Part shown: piece after piece, positions 42,828-50,900 of the stretch | Position numbering within the stretch: the first letter of the stretch is position 1 | Layout of the letters: each line of letters opens with the position of its first letter | NCBI GenBank assembly: GCA_012517355.1 | Contig: JAAYVD010000134.1 | Location: forward strand, 62,001-126,000 | Source: Candidatus Rifleibacteriota bacterium | GTDB taxonomy: Bacteria > Muiribacteriota > Ozemobacteria > Ozemobacterales > Ozemobacteraceae | Direction: 5' to 3' | Length of the DNA: 64,000 bases | The notes under the pieces: model-generated | The model's database searches: none | What the model saw: only the letters and a program-made list of their open reading frames with translations | Told to the model about the DNA's origin: nothing | Translations under genes and position numbers: made by a program

Positions 42828-44429
42828 TCAGAAGTCGAGCACATCGTCGAGCCCGGCATCGGCCGTCCCTCCCGTCTCCGTGGGCTGGCCCGTGGTCGGG
42901 AGGACAGGATCCCGGACCTCATCCGTCGCTCCTGGCTGCGTCCCTGAAACCGGGCCCGCCGCGGGGTCCCCGGCCGTTGGCCCGGAGGCCCGTCCCGAAG
43001 CTTCCCTCCCGGCGGGCGGCGCCGCCGTCTCTCCCGGGGGAGCCGGTTGATGGAAGGCCGTCCAGGAAACGGGCGCCAGGAGCGGGTTTCGTTCGACCTT
43101 CGCGGGTCCGCTCACCGCCGCCGTTTCGCCGGGAGACAACGGCTCGGTGCCATCGGGAAGGCCGATGGTTCCGGAATGGCACCGGACCAGCAGCGTCTCC
43201 CCGTCCCGGGTCAGTTCGCCAACGCTTTTCCGGCCGATCAGGACATTCCCGGGCCCGGTGATCTTGAGCGGGAATGGACTGCCCGCATGACGAATGAGAG
43301 CGGTTCCCGCTGCGAGGTCCAGGCCGAAGGCCTGCACCCGGACCGAGGCCCCGGGGGCAAGCCGGACCATCGAACCGCAAGCCAGCCGCAGGTCGGCGGT
43401 TCCGCTTCCCGCCGCGGTGACCAGGCCTTCGACCGGGATCCTGGCCCCCGGGACCAGCCCGGCCAGGTCATCGGCGGTCGCCAGGGCGGCCTGGCCGGCT
43501 TCGAGAGTCACCAGGCCGGTGGGAAAGGCCTCGTCGAATCCGAGCGGGCCGGCCGCCCCTTCGGGATCGGAGACGACCGGGAGGTCGCCCCAGGGGAGGA
43601 GATCCGCCTCTCGCAACCGCCGGGGACCACCCTTGCCGCCGGGCAATTCGAGGACCTCGCCCGCCTTCATCAGGATGGGACCGGCCGCAGGTGCCGTCGG
43701 GACGACCTCCAGTTCCCCTTGCAGCAAAGCGATGCGCAGGGAGCCCGAAGCCACGGCCAGGTCGAACATGGTCCCCCGCACCGCGAGGACGGCCAACGGC
43801 GTCTGGATGACGAACCGGCTTCCCACCTTGCGGAACAGCAGGCGGACGCCACCGCGGGTCAGGGCCAGCCCGTGTTCGAGGATCTGGCCGGCCGTTTCGC
43901 CCTGGCAACGGAGGTAGCCGCGGTCGGGAAAGACGAGCAGGGCCTGGCCGGCAGCGGCGACCGCGAAGGCATCACCGACCTGGAGATCGGCCGGAGGGGT
44001 GGGCGTCACGGAGGTTCCGGTCAGCCTCACACCAGCGGCAGCCAGGGCGGGGCCGGCCGCCGGCCCACCGATCAGGCTCGCCGCCAGGGCCAGCACGAGC
44101 ACCACCCCCAGGCCGGCCGGCCACGCCGGACCAACCGGCACGGAGTCGGGAGGGATTCCCTCTTGCCGGCCCGGATGGCGGCGCGCAGCACCCGTTTGGC
44201 GAGAGGGAAGGGGACCGACCGGAAGGATGTCGGCAGGGCATCCCCCTTGCCGCGGCGGACGGGGGAGCGAAGCGTGTGTCCCGGCTCCCGGCTTGCATCT
44301 CCCGGGCCCGAGGTCGGCCCACCCTTCCTGCCGCGGCGGCAGGCCGAGCGAAACACCCGTTTCCCCTGGGGCAAAAGGGTCAGCCGGAACGGTTCGCCGT
44401 TGCGGTTTTCCCGCGGCCAGTCGGTCCAT
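42828..44429 (-). CDS. FecR-domain membrane protein with repeat-encoded N-terminus and C-terminal LDDVL motif
   Basis: 533 residues. AAGGAGG six bases before the ATG at 44429 makes the start secure. Residues 1-105 are encoded by three antisense repeat copies (GETGVSLGLPPRQEGWADLG, RQTGAARRHPGRQEGIPPDS). A membrane helix (LGVVLVLALAASLIGGPAAGPALA) follows at about 107-130. The periplasmic part has a FecR domain (VIQTPLAVLAVRGTMFDLAVA, RIALLQGELEVV) and a second FecR-like region (PLKITGPGNVLIGRKSVGEL). The C-terminus ends ADAGLDDVLDF, sharing LDDVL with the secreted proteins at 874 and 49806. Possibly a sensor for pseudopilus assembly. Confidence 0.85.
   Translation of the reverse strand: MDRLAAGKPQRRTVPADPFAPGETGVSLGLPPRQEGWADLGPGRCKPGAGTHASLPRPPRQGGCPADILPVGPLPSRQTGAARRHPGRQEGIPPDSVPVGPAWPAGLGVVLVLALAASLIGGPAAGPALAAAGVRLTGTSVTPTPPADLQVGDAFAVAAAGQALLVFPDRGYLRCQGETAGQILEHGLALTRGGVRLLFRKVGSRFVIQTPLAVLAVRGTMFDLAVASGSLRIALLQGELEVVPTAPAAGPILMKAGEVLELPGGKGGPRRLREADLLPWGDLPVVSDPEGAAGPLGFDEAFPTGLVTLEAGQAALATADDLAGLVPGARIPVEGLVTAAGSGTADLRLACGSMVRLAPGASVRVQAFGLDLAAGTALIRHAGSPFPLKITGPGNVLIGRKSVGELTRDGETLLVRCHSGTIGLPDGTEPLSPGETAAVSGPAKVERNPLLAPVSWTAFHQPAPPGETAAPPAGREASGRASGPTAGDPAAGPVSGTQPGATDEVRDPVLPTTGQPTETGGTADAGLDDVLDF
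44139..44395 (+). repeat. three tandem copies of the dispersed multi-hairpin repeat (R12-R14)
   Basis: R12 about 44139-44212, R13 about 44214-44300, R14 about 44305-44395. R14 keeps GCGAAAC-ACCC-GTTTCCC and CTGCCGCGGCGGCAGG, and R13 keeps CCGACC...GTCGG. The copies run opposite to the FecR gene, which reads all three in frame without a stop. They are more diverged than R6-R8. Confidence 0.7.
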
Positions 44430-44441
44430 GGTCTCCCTCCT

Positions 44442-46259
44442 TCAGCTGCAGCAACCGGAATACTTGGCCCCGGTGGAATCGGGTGGGCCGGGCCTCTGCG
44501 GGGTGTCGTTCTGGTCTTGCGGGAGGCGCCACCCACTGGGGAAGGGTTGCAGGCCACCCTCGTCGTAGTGCTTGCGGAAGTAATCGAGCAGGTAATCGAC
44601 CCGCAGCCGGATCGGCGGATCGACCGTGTCGTTCTCCAGCGTGTAGGGGACCTCGTCGGGATACGGACCGTCGATCGTGATCGGGCCGTACCAGCCTTTG
44701 CGCTCGGGCCACCACCAGTAGCCGGCCACGCTCTGGGGATCGTTCTTCAGCTTGTCCTTGTAGACGTCGTCCTCCCACGGGGTTCCACCGGCGAGGGTGA
44801 CGGTGATCCGTTTGCGGGCGTTCTGCAGGAAGGTCAGGTCGTGGATCAGCTGCTTGGTGGCCGCCTCCGGGTTGTGGGGCAACAGCCGGAGATACGCTTC
44901 GATACTCTGTACCAGGAACACTTCGGGCTTGGGGTTGCGGTTGGCATCGCGCGTGGATACCTTGTACAACTCGTCGAGAACCGACTGATGCCCGGAATGG
45001 GTCAGCACCTGCACGATCTCGGCGCGCGGCTCGGTGGGCCGGGTGCCGAGGTTGAACTTGCAGCCTTTCAGAAAGGCGGGAATGTCGTCCTTCGTCATCT
45101 GGAAGCCTCGCGGATGCCAGGTCTGGAACAGGTCGAGGATGAAATCGTTGCCCTGCGCGTCGTAACTGCCGGCCGGCTGGCTGCCCAGCCCATCGACCAG
45201 GCTCTGCACCGTCTGGCGATCGACCTTGTCGGGGAGCGGGCTACCGGCGATGGCACCCGGCAGCTTCTCGCGGACCAGGCGGTTGCGCGAGGCGTTGGCC
45301 ACCAGGTCGCGGCTTTCCCTGGCCATCTCCTGCCCCACCTCCCGCACCGTCGCCAGCTCGGTCAGCTTCTTCCCGCGCAGCGACCGCAGGTCGACCTTCT
45401 TCACCTGGACCAGGCGCTTCAGGGTCTCCGACGGCACCGACGACCCGCTCTCCTCCTTGATGGTGGCGAACACGTCGCCCACCGTCAGCTTGTCGCCCAC
45501 CCCCGCTTTGACCGAGGTGACGGTTCCGAAGAAGGGGGGCTTGAGGTCCCAGCTCGCGGTGATCTGGTATCCCGCCCGCGGGGTGCCGGGCGTCAGGTGG
45601 GCGATGATCTTGTTGGGGTCGACCCGGTCGCCCACTTTGATGCTGACGGTGTCGACGATGAAGTTGGTCTCCTCCTCGCCATCCTGTGACCAGGCCTTCT
45701 CGATGGTCACCACCATTTCGCCTTTTGTACCAGCTGCCTGGCCCATGGTGGGGGCATCGGTGCTGTTGGAATTGAGATACGGGGAAGGGCTCATGATGAA
45801 CTTGCCGTAGACCATGGCCTCGCTCTTCGTCAGGGGGTCTTCGCCGATGCTGTAGACCTTGATGTGGTCGAGCAGATCGGCCTTTTCCATGTTCTGGTAC
45901 AAATCCGATTTCCGCACATCGACGCCCATCTGGCCGAACTCGTCGCAGACCACGGTGATCTTGCCGTTGCCGGGGCCGAACGGTTCGAGCACCTCGGTAT
46001 GCGAATTGGGCCGCTGCACCTTGGCGGGGGGATTCCCCGGCGGCTGGTACCACCGGTCGCGACGCAGCTTTTCCAGGGTCCAGCTGATGCCGGCATAGGC
46101 GAGGTATTCCGCCTTCTTTTCGCCGATCAGCCGGTTGACCTGCCTGACCTCAGACCCCGAATATCGCAACACCCCCATGACGATGGAGGCCAGCCCTGCC
46201 AGCAGGACCAGGACCAGGGGAACCGCGGCACCCAACCGTGAGCGTCGTCTCTGGCACAT
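44442..46259 (-). CDS. PilX-like protein with lipoyl/biotinyl-like barrel segment
   Basis: 605 residues. GGAGG nine bases before the ATG at 46259; a GTG at 46283 overlapping the upstream stop is the alternative. MCQRRRSRLGAAVPLVLVLL is the start of a PilX-type membrane helix, followed by EKKAEYLAYAGISWTLEKLRR. Around residues 200-270 are two half-barrel signatures, SIKVGDRVDPNKIIAHL and GTVTSVKAGVGDKLTVGDVF, like those of lipoyl/biotinyl-type hairpins in envelope adaptor proteins. No lysine in the usual MKM context is present, so it is unlikely to be modified. The C-terminus ends GAKYSGCCS. Probably a tip-associated subunit. Confidence 0.75.
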   Translation of the reverse strand: MCQRRRSRLGAAVPLVLVLLAGLASIVMGVLRYSGSEVRQVNRLIGEKKAEYLAYAGISWTLEKLRRDRWYQPPGNPPAKVQRPNSHTEVLEPFGPGNGKITVVCDEFGQMGVDVRKSDLYQNMEKADLLDHIKVYSIGEDPLTKSEAMVYGKFIMSPSPYLNSNSTDAPTMGQAAGTKGEMVVTIEKAWSQDGEEETNFIVDTVSIKVGDRVDPNKIIAHLTPGTPRAGYQITASWDLKPPFFGTVTSVKAGVGDKLTVGDVFATIKEESGSSVPSETLKRLVQVKKVDLRSLRGKKLTELATVREVGQEMARESRDLVANASRNRLVREKLPGAIAGSPLPDKVDRQTVQSLVDGLGSQPAGSYDAQGNDFILDLFQTWHPRGFQMTKDDIPAFLKGCKFNLGTRPTEPRAEIVQVLTHSGHQSVLDELYKVSTRDANRNPKPEVFLVQSIEAYLRLLPHNPEAATKQLIHDLTFLQNARKRITVTLAGGTPWEDDVYKDKLKNDPQSVAGYWWWPERKGWYGPITIDGPYPDEVPYTLENDTVDPPIRLRVDYLLDYFRKHYDEGGLQPFPSGWRLPQDQNDTPQRPGPPDSTGAKYSGCCS

Positions 46260-46279
46260 CGGAATGTTCCTCCCCGGAA

Positions 46280-46777
46280 TCACCGGATGATGTTCTTCAG
46301 GCTGATCCCATCGGTCAGCGAAAACTCGAACCCCTTGGCGTCGAGGATCCGGATCTTGAAGGACAGGTAGGTGTCCCCCTCCCGGACCACGGTGAACTCG
46401 ATCGATTTGCGGGCCAGAACCTGCAACGCATCGGGCTCGTTCTTCCGGGCCCGGTCGCAGTTCAGCATCACCAGTTGGCCTTTCGGATCCAGGAAGATGA
46501 CCGTCACCTCGTTTATCCGGTTCAGGAAGAACAACTGATGATGCGGTTGGCCATCGTCGGGAGGGAAGAGGACCTGGTTGCCGGCCGCCAACTTGTCGGT
46601 CAACGCCCGCGACGTGGAACGCAGATCATGGAAGATGTCGAGCCGGTGCATGCCGTCGACCGACTGCCGCATGCCGATGAATACCGAAAGGGTCATGGAC
46701 ATCAGGATGGCAAACACCACCACCCCGATGATCAGTTCGGTGACGGTGAAACCCGCTCTGCTGGCTGGTCTGTTCAC
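46280..46777 (-). CDS. prepilin-like protein
   Basis: 165 residues. The GTG at 46777 overlaps the TGA of the upstream prepilin gene (GTGA). The leader VNRPASRAG| is followed by FTVTELIIGVVVFAILMSMTL, with Glu at +5. HRLDIFHDLRSTSRALTDKLAAG and FFLNRINEVTVIFLD match the GspJ-like pattern. The continuous upstream frame belongs to a different reading of the preceding gene and is rejected. Confidence 0.85.
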   Translation of the reverse strand: MNRPASRAGFTVTELIIGVVVFAILMSMTLSVFIGMRQSVDGMHRLDIFHDLRSTSRALTDKLAAGNQVLFPPDDGQPHHQLFFLNRINEVTVIFLDPKGQLVMLNCDRARKNEPDALQVLARKSIEFTVVREGDTYLSFKIRILDAKGFEFSLTDGISLKNIIR

Positions 46778-47301
46778 ATGCACGTCCTGATCGTCTTCAG
46801 CTCGAACTCGTGTTTCTTGTCGAGCGCGTTGCCGGCCCCCCTGTTTCCCCACGCGAACCGCAGCCGGATCTCGAACAGGTTGGGGTTCCCCCCGAACGGG
46901 CGGGTCGTCAGGAACAACCGGAAGGCGGGCATGTATTTCACCGACGACTCGACCCCGTAGCCGAGCATGTTCTGCACGGCCTGTTGGCTGCCGGGATCGC
47001 CCAGGATCAGGTCGGTGACGTCCTCGTCGACCATCGCCTTGGGCAGCCGGCCGGCGTCGATCTCGCTCTCGATCAGGTTGACCGCGTTCTCGGCGATGTT
47101 GATGGCCACCGCGTAATCGCGGATCATCTTCTGCTGACCGACGCCGATCTCCGTGTACAGGCGGTACAGCGGGACGAAGACCAGCACGAAGATCACCGCT
47201 CCGAGCAACGCCTCGAAGAGGCTGAACCCACCTCGCCGCCCCGGGCGGAAGCCCCGACCGCGCCCCGCCTGGGCACCTTCCCACGCCACCCGGCTGCTCA
47301 T
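46774..47301 (-). CDS. prepilin-like protein (GspI-like)
   Basis: 175 residues from the ATG at 47301 (MSSRVAWEG). The signal GRRG|GFSLFEALLGAVIFVLVFVPL has Glu at +5, and KMIRDYAVAINIAENAVNLIESE is GspI-like. The frame remains open for 78 codons upstream through repeat R15, to a GTG at 47535 that has no ribosome binding site. By analogy with 18869 and 38581, a longer repeat-encoded leader is possible but not supported here. The binding site for 47301 is only AAAGG at long spacing. Confidence 0.8.
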   Translation of the reverse strand: MSSRVAWEGAQAGRGRGFRPGRRGGFSLFEALLGAVIFVLVFVPLYRLYTEIGVGQQKMIRDYAVAINIAENAVNLIESEIDAGRLPKAMVDEDVTDLILGDPGSQQAVQNMLGYGVESSVKYMPAFRLFLTTRPFGGNPNLFEIRLRFAWGNRGAGNALDKKHEFELKTIRTCM

Positions 47302-47340
47302 CCCACCACCGCCTTTCCCTGCTCTGGGCTTGGAGCCCGA

Positions 47341-47416
47341 TGCCGACCGCCAGGATGTCGCCCACACCCCCTTGCCGCCGCGGAGGGCGGCGCGAACCTT
47401 CTGGTTCGCCCACGGC
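47341..47416 (+). repeat. dispersed multi-hairpin repeat copy R15 with compensatory hairpin
   Basis: It contains GCCGACCGCCAGGATGTCG, TTGCCGCCGCGGAGGGCGGC and GCGAACC-TTCT-GGTTCGC. The last hairpin differs from the consensus GCGAAAC/GTTTCGC in both arms, yet pairs perfectly, which is evidence that pairing is maintained. It lies between the FecR gene and the first prepilin gene of the operon. Confidence 0.8.
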
Positions 47417-47581
47417 ACGAAAACCATCCCCGCGGCGCCATTCCCGGAGGAGAATCCGGGAAACCTTCTCCCGTCAGCCCACCCCTCGGGGCCAGGCTCA
47501 TCCGGCGCCAACCCGACACGCAAGGAAACGCACACCGGCCAGGTGTTGTCTCATCGTTTTTCCAGGTGCGGCGAGGTTCGC

Positions 47582-48817
47582 TCATTCGACCCTCAGCAGG
47601 TCATCCAGGTTCCCGTCCTGGTCCTTGCCGCCGGGAGGGGCGGGATCGGGACCGCCGGGAGAGGCGGCAGGGGTGACGGCCGGGTCGGGCGGCCCCACCG
47701 GTTCCGGCTCCGCCGGATCGGGGCCGACGACGGGACCCGCATCGACCGGGCCGGGGTCCCCGCCGGTGGTCGGGCGGGCCGGCGCCGGCGGGGCAGCGGC
47801 CAGGCGGGGGTCGAGATCGCCGGTCTCGACGGGCCGCACGGCCAGGCCCTGGCGGGTGGCGATCACGATCTGGCCCGCCCGCAAATCGACGCCGGCGACG
47901 CCTGACGCGACCGCATCGACACGCAAGGCCCCTTCGGTCAGGACCACCTTCGCTTCACCTTCCCGCAGATGGACCCGGAAGTCGGTTCCCCGGATGCCGA
48001 GCATGACCGTCGGGGTCTCGATCACAAACTGCCTGCCCTGTTTGCGCATCGAGAAGCGGGTATCCCCGCGAGCCAGGGTCAGGCCGCCGGCGCCGATGGT
48101 GCCACGGGTTCCGGGAAGGAGCCGGACCTCGCTGCCGTCGGGGTAGGACAACAGGCCCCGGCCGCCGTCGGCAACCGCGAAGGCGGTGCCGGGCACCAGG
48201 GTGGCGGGGGCAGCGGGGGTGGTGCCTTCCCCGGTCAGGGTGGGCGCGGGGACGTCAGCCACGGGGGCAGCGGCCGACCGCCCGGCGCCTGGCAGGACGG
48301 CCTGGGGCGACCCCGGCGGCACCGGCGGCTGGAGGTCGGGGGTGGAACGCCCGCTCCAGGCGAGCAGGAGGATCAGCACGACCGCCATTCCTCCGGCCAC
48401 CGCCAGGCGCTGGCCGGAAAAGGCCGCCAGCAGGGCGGGAAGCCAGGTGGGACCTGTCCCGACCGACACGCGGTCGGCCAGCCCCTCTTGCCGCCCTGGG
48501 GGGCGGCGCGAAACGTCCGTTCCGCGCCCCGCCGGGGGGGCGTCCCGCGCCACGGGCGCCGGAAGCGGCTGGCCGGAGGTCACCGCCGGGGAGGGTTGTG
48601 AGGACCGGGCGAGGCGGGCGAGACAGCCCGCTTCGATGCGCTCCCGGATGTCCGGGGCTGGTTCCAGGGACAGGAACCCCTCGTGCCATCGCTGCCGTGC
48701 CGCCCAGACCTGCCGGCATCCCTCGCACTGTTCCAGGTGAACGGCAAGATCGGCTGGCATTGCCGCCTGGAGGGCCTCATCATCCTGGATCCAGCGGGAC
48801 AAGCGATCACATGTCAT
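47582..48817 (-). CDS. zinc-finger anti-sigma-like / FecR-domain membrane protein
   Basis: 411 residues. GGAGG nine bases before the ATG at 48817, 11 bases inside the sigma-factor gene. Residues 1-70 carry the HxxxCxxC zinc-finger anti-sigma motif (LAVHLEQCEGC). Residues about 92-122 are encoded by repeat R16 (DVSRRPPGRQEGLADRVSVG). A membrane helix follows (LAVAGGMAVVLILLLAW, about 138-154). The periplasmic FecR domain has VIETPTVMLGIRGTDFRVHL and AKVVLTEGALRVD. The C-terminus is DGNLDDLLRVE. It should hold the ECF sigma factor and release it on a periplasmic signal, presumably linked to the pseudopilus genes it is transcribed with. Confidence 0.9.
   Translation of the reverse strand: MTCDRLSRWIQDDEALQAAMPADLAVHLEQCEGCRQVWAARQRWHEGFLSLEPAPDIRERIEAGCLARLARSSQPSPAVTSGQPLPAPVARDAPPAGRGTDVSRRPPGRQEGLADRVSVGTGPTWLPALLAAFSGQRLAVAGGMAVVLILLLAWSGRSTPDLQPPVPPGSPQAVLPGAGRSAAAPVADVPAPTLTGEGTTPAAPATLVPGTAFAVADGGRGLLSYPDGSEVRLLPGTRGTIGAGGLTLARGDTRFSMRKQGRQFVIETPTVMLGIRGTDFRVHLREGEAKVVLTEGALRVDAVASGVAGVDLRAGQIVIATRQGLAVRPVETGDLDPRLAAAPPAPARPTTGGDPGPVDAGPVVGPDPAEPEPVGPPDPAVTPAASPGGPDPAPPGGKDQDGNLDDLLRVE
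48459..48540 (+). repeat. dispersed multi-hairpin repeat copy R16 inside a coding region
   Basis: Near-consensus: CCGACCGACACGCGGTCGG, TTGCCGCCCTGGGGGGCGGC, GCGAAAC-GTCC-GTTCCGC, then CCCCGCCGGGG. It sits wholly inside the anti-sigma/FecR gene, well away from either end, between the zinc-finger and membrane-helix codons. The reading frame is retained. Confidence 0.9.
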
Positions 48818-49379
48818 GGCCTGTCACCTCCTTCCGGATGCGTTGGAGCACCAGGGAAACCATGTTGCGCAGTGACCCTTCCGAGCGCCCGGTCGCCGTG
48901 GCGATCTCGGCGTAGCTCATCCGGTCGATGATGCGCAACATCATGACCTGCCGCTCGATCGGGGAGAGTCCCCGCAAGACGTCGGGGACCTCCCCGAGGG
49001 ATTCTTCGGCCTCGACCGCCGGGGCTGCCCGCCCGGCCTCCTCGTCCACGGTCCGGACCCGCCGGGAGCGGGCGCGGATCTCGTCGATGCACCGGTGACG
49101 CGCGATCTGGGCGATCCAGGCCGCCAGGTGGGTGCCGGTGAACCGTGGCAACGCCTGGTAGACATTCCAGAAGACCTCCTGGGCCAGGTCCTCGACCGGG
49201 GCGTCCTGGCCGAGTGACAGCCGGATCTGCCGGCAGACGAGGCCGGTGAATCGCTGCACCAGCCGCCGGAAGGCTGTCGTGTCCTGCCGCTGCAGGTCGC
49301 GGACCAAATCTTCCAGAGATTTGCCAGCCCAGACTTCGACCGGTTCATGCGCGTTCCGTTCCCTCGGGAGGCTAGCCAT
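48807..49379 (-). CDS. ECF-family RNA polymerase sigma factor
   Basis: 190 residues. Region 2: FTGLVCRQIRLSLGQDAPVE followed by DLAQEVFWNVYQALPRF. Region 4: LSPIERQVMMLRIIDRMSYA then EIATATGRSEGSLRNMVSLV. The two regions are separated by an Ala/Glu-rich linker and there is no region 3, which defines the ECF class. It overlaps its zinc-finger/FecR partner gene by 11 bases and heads the 12-kb minus-strand operon ending at 37019. No Shine-Dalgarno precedes the ATG, and a putative promoter ends seven bases upstream, so the mRNA may be leaderless. Confidence 0.93.
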   Translation of the reverse strand: MASLPRERNAHEPVEVWAGKSLEDLVRDLQRQDTTAFRRLVQRFTGLVCRQIRLSLGQDAPVEDLAQEVFWNVYQALPRFTGTHLAAWIAQIARHRCIDEIRARSRRVRTVDEEAGRAAPAVEAEESLGEVPDVLRGLSPIERQVMMLRIIDRMSYAEIATATGRSEGSLRNMVSLVLQRIRKEVTGHDM

Positions 49380-49386
49380 GGTCGCG

Positions 49387-49416
49387 ATTTTACACTTTCA
49401 CCAAGGGAAACGCCAA
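49387..49416 (-). promoter_or_regulatory. putative promoter of the ECF-sigma operon
   Basis: On the minus strand TTGGCG (49416-49411), 18 bp, TAAAAT (49392-49387). Transcription would begin near 49380, essentially at the ATG (49379), consistent with the lack of a ribosome binding site. The -10 is AT-rich within a GC-rich background. It resembles a housekeeping promoter more than an ECF one. Confidence 0.5.
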
Positions 49417-49805
49417 TCCACCCGCCGGTGTCACAGGAATTCGGAGAAAGCGGCAGGAAGGGCTTCCGGGGGCCTTCTCCGCCATGTGGCAAGGAAGCCG
49501 ACCGGTTTGCGGCGGAAGGCTGGGACTTCCAGGCCGTCTCCTTCACCCCTTCGCTCCCAGGCGAAGACTTCCGGTCTTTCCCCAGTGACACCCATGAAAC
49601 CCTGTCTCCATGGAGGATCGCCTCCGAAGCCCTGCGAAGAAGGTCCACCACATCATTCGTTGTCGGGGAACGATTGGTTCTCTCCCAGGCGCTGCCCTTC
49701 CCCAACCACATTTTTGTGACACCGGCCATCGGGAGATCGTTTATCATTCTGTGAAGGGATCTTCCCCCAAACATGGGTGAAAACAGTCGAAAGACGGAGG
49801 GAACC
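49417..49805. other. 389-bp divergent intergenic region
   Basis: Between the ECF-sigma promoter and the secreted-protein gene. No gene or clear repeat copy is seen. TATCAT at 49742-49747 could be a -10 for the plus-strand gene, but no -35 at proper spacing is visible. Confidence 0.35.
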
Positions 49806-50735
49806 ATGAACAATCGATGGCTGGTGGCGGTAGCAGCAACAGGCTGGCTGATCTTCCTGGGGGCCGGGTCAATCTTCGCGGCGCCGCTCGTGGTCGATGA
49901 ATCGTCGTCCGGCTGCACCCTGACCGGCAACTGGGCCGACAACCGCGGCCACAACGACGAAGGCAAGACCTTCTCGTCGGAGGGCCTGGTCGGTGGCGAC
50001 CAGCACTACACCAGCAGCCACGGCAAATACCGGCGGACCGGCAAGGAAACCGCCGTGTTCAAGGCCGACCTGAAGCCCGGAAAATACCGGGTCGAGATCA
50101 ACTGGCGCCGCAGCGAGAACCGGTCTTCGCGGGTGACCTGGGAAGTCCGCCACGTCGGGGGCAACACCAAGAAGACCATCAACCAGCGGGGCAGCAGTTC
50201 CGGTTTGTCCTGGTTTTCTCTCGGAACATACGAATTCGGCGAGACCGGTGGTGAGGTGGCCATGGTCGACGATGGCGGGCAGTCCGCCTCGGTCGATGCG
50301 GTCCGGTTCACCCCTTCCGACGAGCCTGTTTCCGACAACGACGCCACCCTCGACGACGTCCTCAACGGGGGCAACACCAAGAGCAATCCGGCCGGGGACG
50401 GTCCCAAGGCCCATGTCTTCACCAAGGACGGTTCCTTCAAGATCACCGCCTGTCTGATGACCCGCGGCCCGGCGAAACTGGTGGTGAAGAAGAAGGGCTC
50501 CGACGGCAAGGAAACGGTCTGGATGGAATGGGCCAGGGAGAACGACAAGGATCCTTCCCCCTGCAAGGTCGAGGGGAAGGAGATCCCCGAATCGATCTAC
50601 GAGCAGAACCCGGGCGACTTCTCGCCCAAGCCGGTCGAGCGGTCGCTCACCGGCAAGAAGGGCGAGTCGGTCATTCTGAGCCTGGAAGGCGATTTCGGGG
50701 GCGAGAACCCGACGCTCGAGGCGACCGAGGAGTGA
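49806..50735 (+). CDS. secreted golvesin-like domain protein with DATLDDVL motif
   Basis: 309 residues. GGAGGG four bases before the ATG at 49806, then a signal peptide (WLVAVAATGWLIFLGAGSIFA). Residues about 25-160 resemble the golvesin-type domain found at the end of secreted polysaccharide-active proteins: LVVDESSSGCTLTGNWADN, YRVEINWRRSEN, SLGTYEFGETGGEVAMVDDG, ASVDAVRFTPS. Then DNDATLDDVLNGG and a C-terminal domain homologous to that of 874-1854. The motif is shared with the FecR membrane proteins of the divergent operon, which suggests a common partner. Confidence 0.8.
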   Translation: MNNRWLVAVAATGWLIFLGAGSIFAAPLVVDESSSGCTLTGNWADNRGHNDEGKTFSSEGLVGGDQHYTSSHGKYRRTGKETAVFKADLKPGKYRVEINWRRSENRSSRVTWEVRHVGGNTKKTINQRGSSSGLSWFSLGTYEFGETGGEVAMVDDGGQSASVDAVRFTPSDEPVSDNDATLDDVLNGGNTKSNPAGDGPKAHVFTKDGSFKITACLMTRGPAKLVVKKKGSDGKETVWMEWARENDKDPSPCKVEGKEIPESIYEQNPGDFSPKPVERSLTGKKGESVILSLEGDFGGENPTLEATEE

Positions 50736-50900
50736 CGCGGACGGCGGGCTGACCGGCGGTGAAGGCGGCCCCGGCCGGGGCCGCTGTTTCCCTGTCGCGG
50801 ATGGGTTTGCCGGGTGGCGGGCCCTTCATCCTCAGGCAACGCGGCTCCCTGGCCGGCCGGAGGGTTTGCGCCTTCGGCCGGCCGGGGCTATCATGGAGCC

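Noticed and set aside
46778-47413. Long N-terminal extension of the prepilin 46280-46777
   Set aside because: It overlaps the upstream prepilin in another frame. The GTG at 46777 coupled to the TGA gives a normal short leader.
49417-49805. Extra repeat copy near 49440-49560
   Set aside because: Some GCAGGAAGGGCTTCC-like resemblance, but the paired hairpins of the family are not present.
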